Part shown: in pieces, positions 27,202-37,400 of the stretch
How positions within the stretch are numbered: the stretch's first letter is position 1
Layout of the letters: each line of letters begins with the position of its first letter
Assembly (NCBI RefSeq): GCF_000021965.1
Contig: NC_011832.1
Span: 2,273,242-2,337,241, forward strand
Direction: 5' to 3'
Origin: Methanosphaerula palustris E1-9c
Lineage (GTDB): Archaea > Halobacteriota > Methanomicrobia > Methanomicrobiales > Methanospirillaceae
Length of the DNA: 64,000 bases
Position numbers and translations under genes: made by a program
Notes under the pieces: generated by a model
What the model was told of the DNA's origin: nothing
What the model saw: the letters and a program-made list of their open reading frames with translations, nothing else
Databases searched by the model: none

Positions 27202-30200
27202 AGGCGGAGCTCCTGCATCACCCTGATCACCATCGCCAGTTCATCGAAGATCAGATCACGCTGCTTGAACTCCCGGATACTGGTCGCAGCCTCGCCGGCC
27301 ATGTCCATCACATCCCCAGACCGGCCCTCGTCGCCAGCGGCAAAGACCCGTAGAGCGATCTCCCCAAGCACGTAGACCCTGCGTGAGAGGGGACGTATGA
27401 TCCCTGCAGCTGTGATTGCGGCAGTGAGCATCTTCTCAGCCAGATTCTCCTGCCCTGCTTCGCGTGCACTGATATAGAGGTCAGTATAGAGTTTGGCCTG
27501 GAGAGCCCGATCTGAAAGGGTGTGGAGTATCCGCTCAAGGGAGACGATCATCCCCTTCGTAAACTCCCCCGAGAGAATCTTCCGCCGTGCATCCAGCACA
27601 CTGGTGGAGACCAGATCACGGGGGAGGGACTCATATTCAAGGTTCATCCTCCGAAGGGCTTCAGCCCTGATATCATCGTCCTCGATCGAGCGTGCGACCG
27701 CGACGGCCCGTTCGCGATATGCCGGATCAGGCCTCCGTGCCGAGATCATCAGCAGTTTCTGGACCACGGCCTTCTTCACCACCGAGACGATGAACGGGAT
27801 GTTGATCTCCTGCAGCGCTGCCTCCGCCCGTTCCAGAAAGAGATCCGCATAGATATACTCTCCAGAAGACTCAGCGATCGGCACCACGTCCAAGAGAGCG
27901 ATGGCTCGTTCATAGGGGGATGCGATCGTCTGGATCGACACCGCAACTGCCTGGAGGATCTCCCTGCACTTCACCGGATCCTGACGAACCATGTTGGAGA
28001 TCGCGATCAGAGCTTCGATGTAATCCTCAGGTGTTCGGATCTCAGCAACGATCTGCATCGCCCGGGCAATATTCTCAGGGTTTTTATTGGTACTGTTGAG
28101 GGAGACGATCGAGAGAACCAGCTGAACACGCACCAGCGAGTCTTTCTCAGGCTCGACCCCTGGCAACAGGTCCATCGCCTCTGAAAGACAGGCATATGCC
28201 TGCTCCTCATCAGATCGGACTAAGAGTGTCGCCACCTCGGCCAGCAGCAGCACCCGCTGATAGACCGAAGAAAGGGCTTCAGTCAGGGAGCGGACGTCCT
28301 TTAAGATATCACCGGCACGGTCCGCTTTTCCATTCTGCAGATACAGATCCGCCAGCGTGCACATCCCGGAGAGACGGGTGTAGACATCCCGGATCTGCTC
28401 GTTCAGACTGTAGGCGAGGTTCAGAATCAACTCTGAACTACCGGCCTGGTCCAACCGCATCAACAGGTACGAAAGGATCTCATACGAGTCGGTGGAGTCA
28501 AGCAGTTCGGTGATCTCCCGGAGGCCCGAGGCGATACGAGAGATCATCGCATCCCGCTCGCAGGGATTCTCGATCTCCAGCGAGAAGATCGTCAGCGGGA
28601 CGAAGAAGTTCATGTTGGTGGACTTGTCGGCGTACTGCAGGATGATATCGATCGAACTGGCGATCTTCAGGGAGACCAGTTGCTTCTGCTGGGACTGCTT
28701 GAGGAGCGAGAGTGCCTGCCGGAATGGACGAATCTCCTCAATAAAGTCTGAGGTGTCACTGATCGTTCCGGCCTCCTCCAGGGTCAGACAACCGACCCGG
28801 ATATAGTTCTCGATGATCCGCTCCATCAGTTGGTGACGGAGCGACGGGTCATCGATCGTCTCAAGGATCTGGGTCGCCTCGTCCAGGGCATACGGGGCCT
28901 TCTCGATCAGGGCGTACCGGATCATCCCCTGGATGATCTTTCCGATCGCAGAGACCGCATACTCCTTATCCAGCAGCGATGTAGACCAGACCTTCATCCT
29001 CCGAAGCAGGTCAAGGTCGGACTGTTTGACGGCGAGGAGCGAGGCCGCCTCGATCACATTGAAGAGCGCCTCCGAACGGGTGTGTTGCCCCTCAATATTA
29101 CAGGAGAGTCCGATCGCCCGCTGCAGGAAGTCCCGGCTGCTTTGTTCGACTCCGATACTGGTCAAATTCTTGATGATCGTCGAAACAGCCCGTTCTCGCA
29201 GGGTCAGATCAGTGATCCCTTCAGCAAAATCGATCAGAATCCCAGGGTCCTGCGAGGTCAGGAACCCATGCTCGATCAGGATCCTGATACAATCACAGAC
29301 CAGATGATCGCTTCGGGGATGCAGATTGGCCAGGGCCTTGACCGCAGCACTGTGCTCGGTCAGCACTCCGAACGGATGATCCTTGCAGAGTTCAAAGACC
29401 GCCCGATAGATCGCAATCTCAGCATGGGACGACTCCATCTGTGAGAGCACCTTCCCGGAGAGGAGGTCCACCTCATCGCGGATCACCCCTTCCTTGAGCA
29501 GCCGGACCACCGAGTCGTCGATCTGCGAACGGTAGGGATAATCGATCGGAAATATCCTTCCAAAGACCTCAATAGCACTATAGAACTCCCCGATTCGGAG
29601 CAGCGTGTTGGTGAAGTGGAGGTAGGTGTGCAGCCCGGTGGCACGATCGCAGATATCGTCAACCAGTTCGATGATGGCCATCAGGAACTGTGCATCTCCA
29701 GTCTTCTCAGCGATCACGATCCCTGAGTGAATGATCTCCTTGAGCGGGATCTGTGCGGAGTCGACGATCCGACCATTGAACTCAAGCGCCTTGCGGATGT
29801 ACCAGAGGTCAGAGGTCATTTCGGCCTTCTTTAAGAGTCTGATAACCAGGTACCGCCGCGACCCGGGGATCTCCCGTTCCAGTGAGATCAACGTCGAATA
29901 AAGTTGGGATTTGTCCCGAACCCGTTCGAGCAGTTCCTGGATCAGACATTCAAGGATCTCGGTCTGGCGGTTAAGCGGAAGGTCTGCGAACGATCCGACG
30001 AAACTCCTGATGTCAGCGATATTCCGGCCGAGCGGGGATCGCCAGGTGAGATCGATAATACCGAGCGTACAGTTGATCCGACGGATCTTCTGCAGAATCG
30101 TCGAGGCGCTCCTGATCGCATCGATGATGATCGAGAGATCCCGCTGTGCAACCCCGATCATGACCATCGCGGTCACAATCTCACAGTGAAGGTCGGCCCT

Positions 30201-30767
30201 CTCTGAGACATCCCCAATCTCCTCTACCAGGTTGAGCGCAGATTGATGGAACCTGATATTCCGCGTCTCGATCCCCCAGGCGATCAGAGAGGGGACGATA
30301 TCGATCAGCAGGGCCGACCGGTACTTCCGGAAACTGATATGGGCGAGGAGGCCCATCCCCTCCTCGATCAACACCGGGTTCTTCGTCCGCACCCCTTCCT
30401 GCACCAGGGCCCTCGTCACCGAGGAGAGAACCTTGGACTGGTGACTCTTCCGGTCGAGCCGGCTGGAGAGGCTGATGATTGCGCCGATCCACTGCTGGTT
30501 GGCGGTGCTGATGTACTGGTCGACCATCCGTCTGACCAGGGACTCAATCTCCTCACGTGACAGTTCCATCAGGGAGGAGAAGAGTTCGGGCTCGTCCCGC
30601 AAAAATCCGGCCTCTTCAAGGCGGGTGTTCACAGCATGGACCAGTTCAGCCCGCTCCTTTCTCTTTGCGACAGACTCGATCTCTATCAGGGCCTTGTTCA
30701 TCAAGGGATAGTCCCGCTGCTCTATCGCCCCTTCGATCTTTTGCTGAAGAACTGATACTGAAGACAT
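27198..30767 (-). CDS. Giant all-helical repeat protein (alpha-solenoid), unknown function
   Basis: This protein of about 1,189 residues is built almost entirely of amphipathic helices spaced as in TPR or HEAT-like solenoids. Recurring themes are A-[IL]-x-x-[IL] helices with phrases such as SVYQRVLLLAEVATLLV, DYIEALIAISNMV and RADLHCEIVTAMVMIG. No signal peptide, membrane segment or catalytic motif is visible. The repeat count was not determined. It probably serves as a protein-binding scaffold. ATG 30767 (in MSSVSVLQQ) is preferred, with GGTGTC five bases before. It is co-transcribed with the acylphosphatase gene. Confidence 0.7.
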   Translation of the reverse strand: MSSVSVLQQKIEGAIEQRDYPLMNKALIEIESVAKRKERAELVHAVNTRLEEAGFLRDEPELFSSLMELSREEIESLVRRMVDQYISTANQQWIGAIISLSSRLDRKSHQSKVLSSVTRALVQEGVRTKNPVLIEEGMGLLAHISFRKYRSALLIDIVPSLIAWGIETRNIRFHQSALNLVEEIGDVSERADLHCEIVTAMVMIGVAQRDLSIIIDAIRSASTILQKIRRINCTLGIIDLTWRSPLGRNIADIRSFVGSFADLPLNRQTEILECLIQELLERVRDKSQLYSTLISLEREIPGSRRYLVIRLLKKAEMTSDLWYIRKALEFNGRIVDSAQIPLKEIIHSGIVIAEKTGDAQFLMAIIELVDDICDRATGLHTYLHFTNTLLRIGEFYSAIEVFGRIFPIDYPYRSQIDDSVVRLLKEGVIRDEVDLLSGKVLSQMESSHAEIAIYRAVFELCKDHPFGVLTEHSAAVKALANLHPRSDHLVCDCIRILIEHGFLTSQDPGILIDFAEGITDLTLRERAVSTIIKNLTSIGVEQSSRDFLQRAIGLSCNIEGQHTRSEALFNVIEAASLLAVKQSDLDLLRRMKVWSTSLLDKEYAVSAIGKIIQGMIRYALIEKAPYALDEATQILETIDDPSLRHQLMERIIENYIRVGCLTLEEAGTISDTSDFIEEIRPFRQALSLLKQSQQKQLVSLKIASSIDIILQYADKSTNMNFFVPLTIFSLEIENPCERDAMISRIASGLREITELLDSTDSYEILSYLLMRLDQAGSSELILNLAYSLNEQIRDVYTRLSGMCTLADLYLQNGKADRAGDILKDVRSLTEALSSVYQRVLLLAEVATLLVRSDEEQAYACLSEAMDLLPGVEPEKDSLVRVQLVLSIVSLNSTNKNPENIARAMQIVAEIRTPEDYIEALIAISNMVRQDPVKCREILQAVAVSIQTIASPYERAIALLDVVPIAESSGEYIYADLFLERAEAALQEINIPFIVSVVKKAVVQKLLMISARRPDPAYRERAVAVARSIEDDDIRAEALRRMNLEYESLPRDLVSTSVLDARRKILSGEFTKGMIVSLERILHTLSDRALQAKLYTDLYISAREAGQENLAEKMLTAAITAAGIIRPLSRRVYVLGEIALRVFAAGDEGRSGDVMDMAGEAATSIREFKQRDLIFDELAMVIRVMQELRL

Positions 30768-30797
30768 CGACACCAATCAATAGGTTTATACTTCATC

Positions 30798-30810
30798 ATT
30801 ATATATCGTA
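30798..30810 (-). promoter_or_regulatory. TATA box of the helical-repeat gene
   Basis: On the minus strand GATATATAAT lies about 35 bases before ATG 30767. The 245 bases between this gene and the divergent nucleotidyltransferase gene are AT-rich on this side. No other element was recognised in them. Confidence 0.5.
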
Positions 30811-31012
30811 AATAGTATTAAAATTTTATCTTTTTTTATTTACTACATTTCGACTTTAAAACAGATGCAAACTGAAAAATCACCACATATTTTGATTTTA
30901 TCCAATAAATTCTGGGAGCCCACGAGACTGAGCCCACCGCACCTGAACCCCATGGCACTGGAGAAAACTCAGCCAGAACACCATTAAACGTCATGAGCAA
31001 CTACATGTGAAC

Positions 31013-32191
31013 ATGAAGGTCTGTATCATGTGCGGAGGAGAGGGGACCCGCCTCCGTCCACTCACGTTTGAGCGTCCAAAGCCATGTATACCCATCGTCA
31101 ATCGACCCTCGATACAGCACCTCGTCTCGCACCTCTCCAACCTCGGTTTCAACGAGGTGGTGATCACCCTCGGGTACATGGGGTCGTCCATCGAGGAGGC
31201 TCTCGGCGATGGTTCCCTTTATGGCGTGGACATCACCTATGTCCATGAGAAGGTGAAGATGGGAACTGCAGGAAGCGTAAAGAACGCCCAAGAGTACCTG
31301 GACGGGCAACCATTCCTTGTGGTCGGAGGGGATCATGTCACCGATCTAAACGTCCTCGAGTTCTACCGCGAACACCGTCGTGGTAACCATATCGCCACCA
31401 TCGGGCTGATCAGCATCGATGACCCCTCTGAGTACGGGATCGCAGAGATCGATGTCAGTTACGAGATCAAACGATTCAAAGAGAAGCCGGCGCCAGGGGA
31501 GATCTTCAGCAACCTGGCCTCGACCGGGATGTACATCTTCAACCCCGAGGTCTTCGACCACATCCCAGCCGGCACCAAGTACGACTTCGCCCGCGACCTC
31601 TTCCCTGCCCTGATGAATGAAGGGCATGTTCTGAAGGGCTGGCTCGCCCGGGGCAACTGGACCGATGTCGGGAGTCCCAGTTCGTTGCGGGTCGCCGAAC
31701 GGTGGAAATTGCAGGAGATGTCAGCCACCAACATCAGCGGCAATCTGGCGATGAAGGGAGCCCATGTCCTCGGACCGGTCCAGCTCGGGGACTCGATCTC
31801 GCTCGGTTCCAACACCCGGGTGATCGGGCCGGTTGCGATCGGGGCCGGGACGATCATCGAGAAGGATGTGCTGATCGGTCCGTACACCTCGATCGGCGAG
31901 GACTGTCATATCAAGGCCAACGCCAAGATCTTCTCTTCCTCCCTGTACAACCGGATCGTCGTCGGGAAGAACAGCACGGTCAGCGGTTCGATCATCGACA
32001 ATGACACCGTGATTCGGGAGGACTGCAGCATCGAGAACGACACCGTCATCGGTCCGCGGGTGATGATCCAGCGCGGGGTCGTGATCCACTCCAAGACCCG
32101 GCTCTGGCCGGAGACCGTCATCCCCGAGGGGACGATCGTCAAAGAACATGTGCTGAATAAAAAGTTTGATCCCCGGTGCGAAGGATCCTAG
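31013..32191 (+). CDS. Sugar-1-phosphate nucleotidyltransferase with left-handed beta-helix
   Basis: This 392-residue protein makes an NDP-sugar from a sugar-1-phosphate. Residues 1-225 form the Rossmann-like transferase with MCGGEGTRLRPLTFERPKPCIPI and the metal-site VVGGDHVTD. Residues 240-380 are hexapeptide repeats ([LIV]-G-x-x-x-x) of a left-handed beta-helix (for example VIGPVAIGAGTIIEKDVLIGPYTSIG). This layout is shared by mannose-1-phosphate guanylyltransferases and archaeal GlmU-like proteins. The exact sugar cannot be told. ATG 31013 is chosen over GTG 31007. Confidence 0.82.
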   Translation: MKVCIMCGGEGTRLRPLTFERPKPCIPIVNRPSIQHLVSHLSNLGFNEVVITLGYMGSSIEEALGDGSLYGVDITYVHEKVKMGTAGSVKNAQEYLDGQPFLVVGGDHVTDLNVLEFYREHRRGNHIATIGLISIDDPSEYGIAEIDVSYEIKRFKEKPAPGEIFSNLASTGMYIFNPEVFDHIPAGTKYDFARDLFPALMNEGHVLKGWLARGNWTDVGSPSSLRVAERWKLQEMSATNISGNLAMKGAHVLGPVQLGDSISLGSNTRVIGPVAIGAGTIIEKDVLIGPYTSIGEDCHIKANAKIFSSSLYNRIVVGKNSTVSGSIIDNDTVIREDCSIENDTVIGPRVMIQRGVVIHSKTRLWPETVIPEGTIVKEHVLNKKFDPRCEGS

Positions 32192-32234
32192 AGATCCAAA
32201 AACATCCTTAAAAATGAATGGTCCGTTCCGGACC

Positions 32235-33020
32235 TCACACTCTTTTCACAAGCCGATGGGTCAGGGCCACCAGGGGGTGGCGGGCATAGTCGAGCACCTG
32301 AATATCGTCGAGTGTCTCAAGGTGCATCGACCGGGCCGTCCGTTCCATCCCGAGCTCGATATCTTCAGTAAACTCGATGATATAGGCATCCAGCGCCGAC
32401 AAACCGAGCCTCTTCGCCGCGATGGCCCTGTGATGGCCATCGACAAGGATGTTCTTCCCCGGCCGACTGACCACGATCAGCGGTTCTGCGAGCCCTTTCC
32501 TGATCTCGTACATTCGTCCTTCCAGTTCGTCCTCATAGATCTTGGACTGTGTCGGGAGGAGGCCCTCAATGGGAACCGAGCCTCGCCGGAGCGTCGGCTC
32601 GATCCCGTACAGCTTCTTCAGCGTCGTGATGAAGTTGAAGACCTTCTCAGGGGAGACATGCTCGATCTGCGAGCGGATCACATCCGAGTTCGAGACGATC
32701 CCGACCAGGTGGTTCTTCTCATCCACCACCGGGAGCTTCTGGATCCCTGACCTGAAGATGACCCGGGCTGCATCATTGATGCTCATATCCGGGTCAGCAA
32801 CGATCAGGTGACTGGACATCACCTCTCTGACCTGCGTGGACGGATGGGCGAAGAGGAGATCCCTGGCTGCAATGTACCCGACCACCTCACCGTTATCTAC
32901 CACCGGGAACCCGTCGTGGTTGGTCTTCCGGATCTTCTCAAAGACCTCCCGGACGATTCCCTGCGCATCGACGGTGACGACATCATAGGTCATATAGTCC
33001 TTGACCCGCTTCTTATCCAT
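32235..33020 (-). CDS. Protein with paired CBS domains and a ParB-like domain
   Basis: This 261-residue protein starts with two CBS domains (about 5-65 and 68-125; VKDYMTYDVVTVDAQGIVREV and VREVMSSHLIVADPDMSIND). CBS pairs bind adenine nucleotides or SAM. Residues about 150-235 match a ParB N-terminal-like domain, with GLAEPLIVVSRPGKNILVDGHHRAIAAKRLG including the CTP/metal-site DGHHR. No helix-turn-helix partition domain is apparent, so DNA partition is unlikely. A nucleotide-controlled regulator or kinase-like use of the ParB fold (compare serine kinase SbnI and Srx relatives) is conceivable. Confidence 0.8.
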   Translation of the reverse strand: MDKKRVKDYMTYDVVTVDAQGIVREVFEKIRKTNHDGFPVVDNGEVVGYIAARDLLFAHPSTQVREVMSSHLIVADPDMSINDAARVIFRSGIQKLPVVDEKNHLVGIVSNSDVIRSQIEHVSPEKVFNFITTLKKLYGIEPTLRRGSVPIEGLLPTQSKIYEDELEGRMYEIRKGLAEPLIVVSRPGKNILVDGHHRAIAAKRLGLSALDAYIIEFTEDIELGMERTARSMHLETLDDIQVLDYARHPLVALTHRLVKRV

Positions 33021-33099
33021 TACAGTATAATTATGGTCTCATTACTTGAATTGATCGATGTCAAAACCGATCGCTTCCAGTTCTCACCGATCCTCCAGT

Positions 33100-33993
33100 T
33101 CATGACCGGATCCTGACCAGTTCGCCCTCGATCTCAAGGAACCCCTCCGTCTGAAGGGCCAGAAGCAGCCGATCCACGCGAACAGGATCCTCGCCAAGTT
33201 CACCGATCAGGTCTCTGCTGCTGGCCGGCCCGATCCCGAGCAGGCGGAGGAGCCGGCCCCGCACTTGCCGGTCTGATCCCTCAAACCGGGACTGTTTCGA
33301 ATAATGGGCGCTCTTCCGGTTGGGGTTCGGATGGTTCGCGGCGATGAAGGTGCCAAAGTCCATCAGGGCATAGTACCACTCACGAGGGTTCTCTCGATCG
33401 AGTGTCCGCTCAACCAGCGGAAGGATCTCTCCGTCGGTGACTCCATCCCGGTCTGCACAGAAGTAGTGGATGAAGACCCGCCGGATGTTCGTCTCGATGA
33501 AGACGGTCGGACGGTTGAAGGCGAAGGCGACGATAGATGCAGCCGTCGCCTTTCCGATCCCAGGCAGGGTTACGAGGTCGGCGGGATCCTCTTTGAGATG
33601 CCCGCCCCAGTCAGCAACGACGATGCCGGCCGCCCGGTGGAGGGCAACAGCACGCCGGTTATAACCTAGTCCCTGCCACCGGTCGAGCACCGACGAGAGC
33701 GGTGCTGCCGCGAGGGTCTTGAAGGTAGGAAACGCCCCGATGAACAGGGGGTACTTCTCCTTCACCCTGTTCACCTGTGTCTGCTGAAGCATCACCTCCG
33801 AGATCAGGATCCTGTACGGGTCCCTCGTCTCACGCCAGGCCATCGGGCGTCCATGAGCATGGTAGAACGCCCAAACCATCTCGACAAAGAGGGATAGGGT
33901 ATCTGAAGTCGGCCCTGACGCCGCCAGAGCCTGGTAAAACAATCGGTCGACCTCAATATCAGCCCCGGTCAGCAACGCGGTCTGTATCTCCAC
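33100..33993 (-). CDS. MutY-like HhH-GPD DNA glycosylase lacking the iron-sulfur motif
   Basis: This 297-residue protein has the MutY hallmarks: catalytic E66 in ISEVMLQQTQV, the QGLGYNRRA loop, and helix-hairpin-helix LPGIGKATAASIVAFAF from 143. Two departures stand out. The catalytic Asp of LDGNVKRV is Glu167 (FIETNIRRV), and the C-terminal C-x6-C-x2-C-x5-C cluster is absent: only one cysteine follows, and it is elsewhere. Residues 235-297 look like a winged helix, not a MutT-like domain. The GTG start follows GGGGAGG. Substrate may be adenine opposite 8-oxoguanine or another lesion. Confidence 0.8.
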   Translation of the reverse strand: MEIQTALLTGADIEVDRLFYQALAASGPTSDTLSLFVEMVWAFYHAHGRPMAWRETRDPYRILISEVMLQQTQVNRVKEKYPLFIGAFPTFKTLAAAPLSSVLDRWQGLGYNRRAVALHRAAGIVVADWGGHLKEDPADLVTLPGIGKATAASIVAFAFNRPTVFIETNIRRVFIHYFCADRDGVTDGEILPLVERTLDRENPREWYYALMDFGTFIAANHPNPNRKSAHYSKQSRFEGSDRQVRGRLLRLLGIGPASSRDLIGELGEDPVRVDRLLLALQTEGFLEIEGELVRIRS

Positions 33994-34206
33994 ACAGAGA
34001 GATTACCTCCCCGGGGCTATATCAATGGCCATCGCTGCAATTCACCAGTGGTCAAAAAAAGAGATCATCCCATAATCCTTAGGAGGAGGATACACACAAC
34101 CATGAGAGATCCTCAAAAATTTGACTCTTGCGACCGGGGACGCACATCGCGCCCAGCGATCTTCACAACCATCAAGCCGAATCTTCTTGATCAGCAGGGC
34201 TTCTCT

Positions 34207-35052
34207 TCAGGTCCCGGTCGAGGGACCAAGGAAGTCCAGCAGAGCACGGTTCAACTGTTCGGCGTGAGTCCAGTTCAACCCATGCGGCCCGTCCTCGACG
34301 ACCACAAGTTTACTCTCCTTTACCGCCTCATGGGTGCGTTCTCCTGTGACGGGAAGCGGGCAGATCCGGTCGCTGTCGCCGTGAACGATCAAGGTAGGCA
34401 CATCGATGTGGGCGAGATCTTTTCGGAAATCAGTCAGCCAAGCCGAGATACAGTCCAGCGTGCCCTTGGGAGAGGCAAGAGACGCAACATCCCAACTGAG
34501 TTGAATGGCCTGGTCGCTGATCAACTTTCCACCAAGGACGTCAACATTATAGAAATTCGAGAGGAACTGGGAGAGGAATGCCGGCCGGTCAGCGATTACC
34601 CCCTGCCTCAGCCCTTCGAAGACACTGCTGTCCACCCCATCAGGATTGTCCGCAGTCTTTAACAGGAATGGCGGGATTGCAGAGATAAAGACCGCCTTTT
34701 TGACACGCTCGGATCCATACATACCGATATATCGGGCCACCTCGCCGCCACCCATGGAGAAACCAACCAGAACCATATCCTGAAGACCAAGTCTATTCAC
34801 GAGAGAGTGCAGATCCTCAACGAAGGTAGTGTAATCATAGCCAAATAGCGGCTTGTCAGAGTTTCCAAATCCCCTGCGGTCGTACGTTATCACTCGGTAC
34901 CCCGCATCGATCAGAATCTGTATCTGTTTCTCCCATGAGGCACCTGACAGAGGCCATCCATGAATCAGTACAATCGGATCCCCTGTTCCATGGTCCTCAT
35001 AGTAGAGATCAATATCTCCTGAGTTTTCCTTACCTACAGTAATATAAGGCAT
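34207..35052 (-). CDS. Alpha/beta hydrolase (chloroperoxidase/esterase type)
   Basis: This 281-residue cytoplasmic hydrolase resembles cofactor-free haloperoxidases and aryl esterases. The oxyanion motif is LIHGWPLSG, the nucleophile is in VGFSMGGGE near residue 97, the acid is in VHGDSDRICP, and the histidine is in GPHGLNWTH near the C-terminus. ATG 35052 (MPYITVG) is preferred over the longer start at 35067. The physiological substrate is unknown. This type of gene moves easily between bacteria and archaea. The 213 bases downstream, to the MutY-like gene, hold no other recognisable gene. Confidence 0.82.
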   Translation of the reverse strand: MPYITVGKENSGDIDLYYEDHGTGDPIVLIHGWPLSGASWEKQIQILIDAGYRVITYDRRGFGNSDKPLFGYDYTTFVEDLHSLVNRLGLQDMVLVGFSMGGGEVARYIGMYGSERVKKAVFISAIPPFLLKTADNPDGVDSSVFEGLRQGVIADRPAFLSQFLSNFYNVDVLGGKLISDQAIQLSWDVASLASPKGTLDCISAWLTDFRKDLAHIDVPTLIVHGDSDRICPLPVTGERTHEAVKESKLVVVEDGPHGLNWTHAEQLNRALLDFLGPSTGT

Positions 35053-35120
35053 AGATTCTACCACCATACAATTTTATGGACCGAATCATGTGCTGATTAA
35101 ATAAAAATCTTTGGATAGAG

Positions 35121-35132
35121 CAATATATATAA
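35121..35132 (+). promoter_or_regulatory. TATA box of the YyaL-type gene
   Basis: GCAATATATATAATC is a strong TATA box in the divergent gap between the hydrolase and this gene. Initiation would fall near 35155. Confidence 0.5.
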
Positions 35133-35187
35133 TCGAAAAATATCCAGAGGGCCGCCCAATCATCATGCTGCAGGATATGATGGATTG

Positions 35188-37332
35188 ATGCATACAACAA
35201 ACTCATATTCCCCCTCTGCCAATCAAGGGGATATGACCACACCCCCAGAACATCAGGCAGCACCTCCGAACCGGCTGATCGATCAGAAGAGTCCGTACCT
35301 GCTGGCCCACGCCCACCAGCCGGTGGCCTGGTTCCCCTGGGGGGAGGAAGCGTTCGCCAGGGCGGCAGCCGAGCAGAAACCTGTCTTCCTCTCGATCGGG
35401 TACGCGACCTGCCACTGGTGCCATGTGATGGCCGAGGAGTCGTTTATGGACCTGAAGGTCGCGGCCCTGCTCAACGACTATTACATCGCCATCAAGGTGG
35501 ACCGGGAGGAGCGGCCCGACATCGATCAGGTCTACATGGCCGTCTGCCAGATGATGACCGGTTCAGGCGGCTGGCCGCTGACGATCATCATGACTCCCGA
35601 CCGGCGGCCATTCTTCGCGGCCACCTACATCCCGAAGATGAGTCGGTTCAGGGGGACCGGGATGCTCGACCTGTTACCAATGGTCGCACAGGTCTGGAGG
35701 GAGAAGCCCGGCGACCTGATCGAGGTCGCCACCCAGGTTGTTGAGGCACTTCACCAGCCCGCCCGTGCCGGCGCCGGCCCTGAACCGACGATCGACCTGC
35801 TCATTGCCGGCTACCGCGGGCTGGCTGCCACCTTCGATCCAGTCAGAGGCGGGTTCGGGGACGCCCCCAAGTTCCCGGCCCCCCACAACCTCCTCTTCCT
35901 CCTGCGGTACTGGAGGCGGTCGGGGGAGCCAGTTGCCCTGGCGATGGTGGAGCAGACCCTGCAGGCGATGCGGCATGGCGGGATCTACGATCACCTGGCC
36001 GGCGGGTTCCACCGCTACTCGACGGATGGCGGCTGGAAGGTGCCGCACTTTGAGAAGATGCTCTACGATCAGGCGATGCTCGTGATGGCTTATACCGAGG
36101 CTTTTCTGGCGACCGGTAACCGGGAGTACCGGAAGACCGCGGAGGCGACGATCCAGTATGTCTTACGTGACCTGGTAACCAGGGAGGGGGGGTTTGCCGC
36201 AGCGCAGGACGCGGACAGCGAGGGGGAGGAGGGGCGGTATTACCTCTGGACGCTCGCGGAGGTCAGGGGCCTCCTGACCCAGGATGAGGCCGCTACGTTC
36301 ACCACCGCCTACCAAATGACAGAGCGAGGGAATTTTACCGACCCATCCAACCCAAAACTGACTGGCAGGAACGTGCTCTACCGATCTCCTGATGCCCCCC
36401 TGCAGGACCCTGACCTCCATCTCGTCGCCGCCGATGCGAAGCTGGCGGCGGCCAGGCGAGAACGGGTGCCCCCCCTGACCGACGACAAGGTGCTGACCGG
36501 CTGGAACGGGCTGATGATCGCAGCGCTGGCCAGGGCCGGGCGGGCCTTCGGGGTGGCAGATTATATTGACGTAGCCGGCAGGGCCGCCGACTTTCTGCTC
36601 GGTACGATGCGGGATCAGGGCGGCCGGCTCCTCCACCGCTACCGGGACGGCGAGGTTGCGATCAGTGGACAGGCAGAGGACTACGCCGCCCTGATCTGGG
36701 GGCTGCTCGATCTCTACCAGGCAACGTTCACGGTCCGTTACCTCGCCGATGCGGTCGAGGTGATGAAAGAGTTCACCGCCCGGTGCTGGGATCCGGCAGG
36801 GGGCGGATTCTTCTCGGCGGCCGAGGACGCGACCGATCTGATCGTCCGGCAGAAGGAGCAGTACGACGGGGCGATGCCGTCGGCGAACTCGGTCGCCTTC
36901 ATGGATCTGCTGCTGCTCGCCCGGCTGACTGGTGAGCCGGCATACGAGGAACAGGCCGAAGAACTCGGCCGGTTCATGACCGGGGTGGTCGAACAGTCGC
37001 CCCTGATCGCTACTTTCTTCCTCGCCGGCCTCGACTTCGCCCTCGGCCCTGCCCAGGAGGTGGTCATCGTAGGCGATGAGGGGGCAGTTGATACCACGGC
37101 GATGGTCAGGGCGCTTGCAGAGCGGTTCCTACCGTCGACGACGGTGCAGTTCAAACCGGCGGCCGCCGGCGCGGAGGACCTGACGACTGTGGCACCGTTC
37201 ACGGCCTCAATGGAGAGAAAGGACGGGAGGGCCACCGTGTATGTCTGTTCTGGGCAGTCCTGCGCTCCGCCGGCTGTGGGAGTGGAGGCGATGCTCGAGG
37301 TGATCGAGGGGGGCGGAAGGATCATCTTCTGA
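35188..37332 (+). CDS. YyaL/DUF255 protein: thioredoxin-like plus six-hairpin domain
   Basis: This 714-residue COG1331 protein is related to human SPATA20. The N-terminal 170 residues are a thioredoxin-like domain with [17 protein letters not shown] (C-x2-C) and [15 protein letters not shown]. The rest is an (alpha/alpha)6 barrel like glycosidases and epimerases, with [33 protein letters not shown] and [13 protein letters not shown]-like acidic stretches. The reaction is unproven; a role in cellobiose-type sugar or redox metabolism has been suggested for relatives. ATG 35188 is used here; ATG 35233 (MTTPPEHQ) is a likely alternative. The gene is GC-rich and looks native. Confidence 0.85.
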   Translation: MHTTNSYSPSANQGDMTTPPEHQAAPPNRLIDQKSPYLLAHAHQPVAWFPWGEEAFARAAAEQKPVFLSIGYATCHWCHVMAEESFMDLKVAALLNDYYIAIKVDREERPDIDQVYMAVCQMMTGSGGWPLTIIMTPDRRPFFAATYIPKMSRFRGTGMLDLLPMVAQVWREKPGDLIEVATQVVEALHQPARAGAGPEPTIDLLIAGYRGLAATFDPVRGGFGDAPKFPAPHNLLFLLRYWRRSGEPVALAMVEQTLQAMRHGGIYDHLAGGFHRYSTDGGWKVPHFEKMLYDQAMLVMAYTEAFLATGNREYRKTAEATIQYVLRDLVTREGGFAAAQDADSEGEEGRYYLWTLAEVRGLLTQDEAATFTTAYQMTERGNFTDPSNPKLTGRNVLYRSPDAPLQDPDLHLVAADAKLAAARRERVPPLTDDKVLTGWNGLMIAALARAGRAFGVADYIDVAGRAADFLLGTMRDQGGRLLHRYRDGEVAISGQAEDYAALIWGLLDLYQATFTVRYLADAVEVMKEFTARCWDPAGGGFFSAAEDATDLIVRQKEQYDGAMPSANSVAFMDLLLLARLTGEPAYEEQAEELGRFMTGVVEQSPLIATFFLAGLDFALGPAQEVVIVGDEGAVDTTAMVRALAERFLPSTTVQFKPAAAGAEDLTTVAPFTASMERKDGRATVYVCSGQSCAPPAVGVEAMLEVIEGGGRIIF

Positions 37333-37400
37333 CCAGCGACCGGATCCGTTCTCCCTGCAGATTTATCAGATCCTACACCCAACTTTAGTCCACGTTATCC

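Noticed and set aside
32235-33020. Chromosome or plasmid partition protein ParB
   Set aside because: It lacks the helix-turn-helix domain and a ParA partner, and carries CBS domains instead.
34048-34662. 204-codon plus-strand open frame opposite the alpha/beta hydrolase
   Set aside because: It is antisense to a clear hydrolase with all catalytic motifs, and its product is low-complexity.
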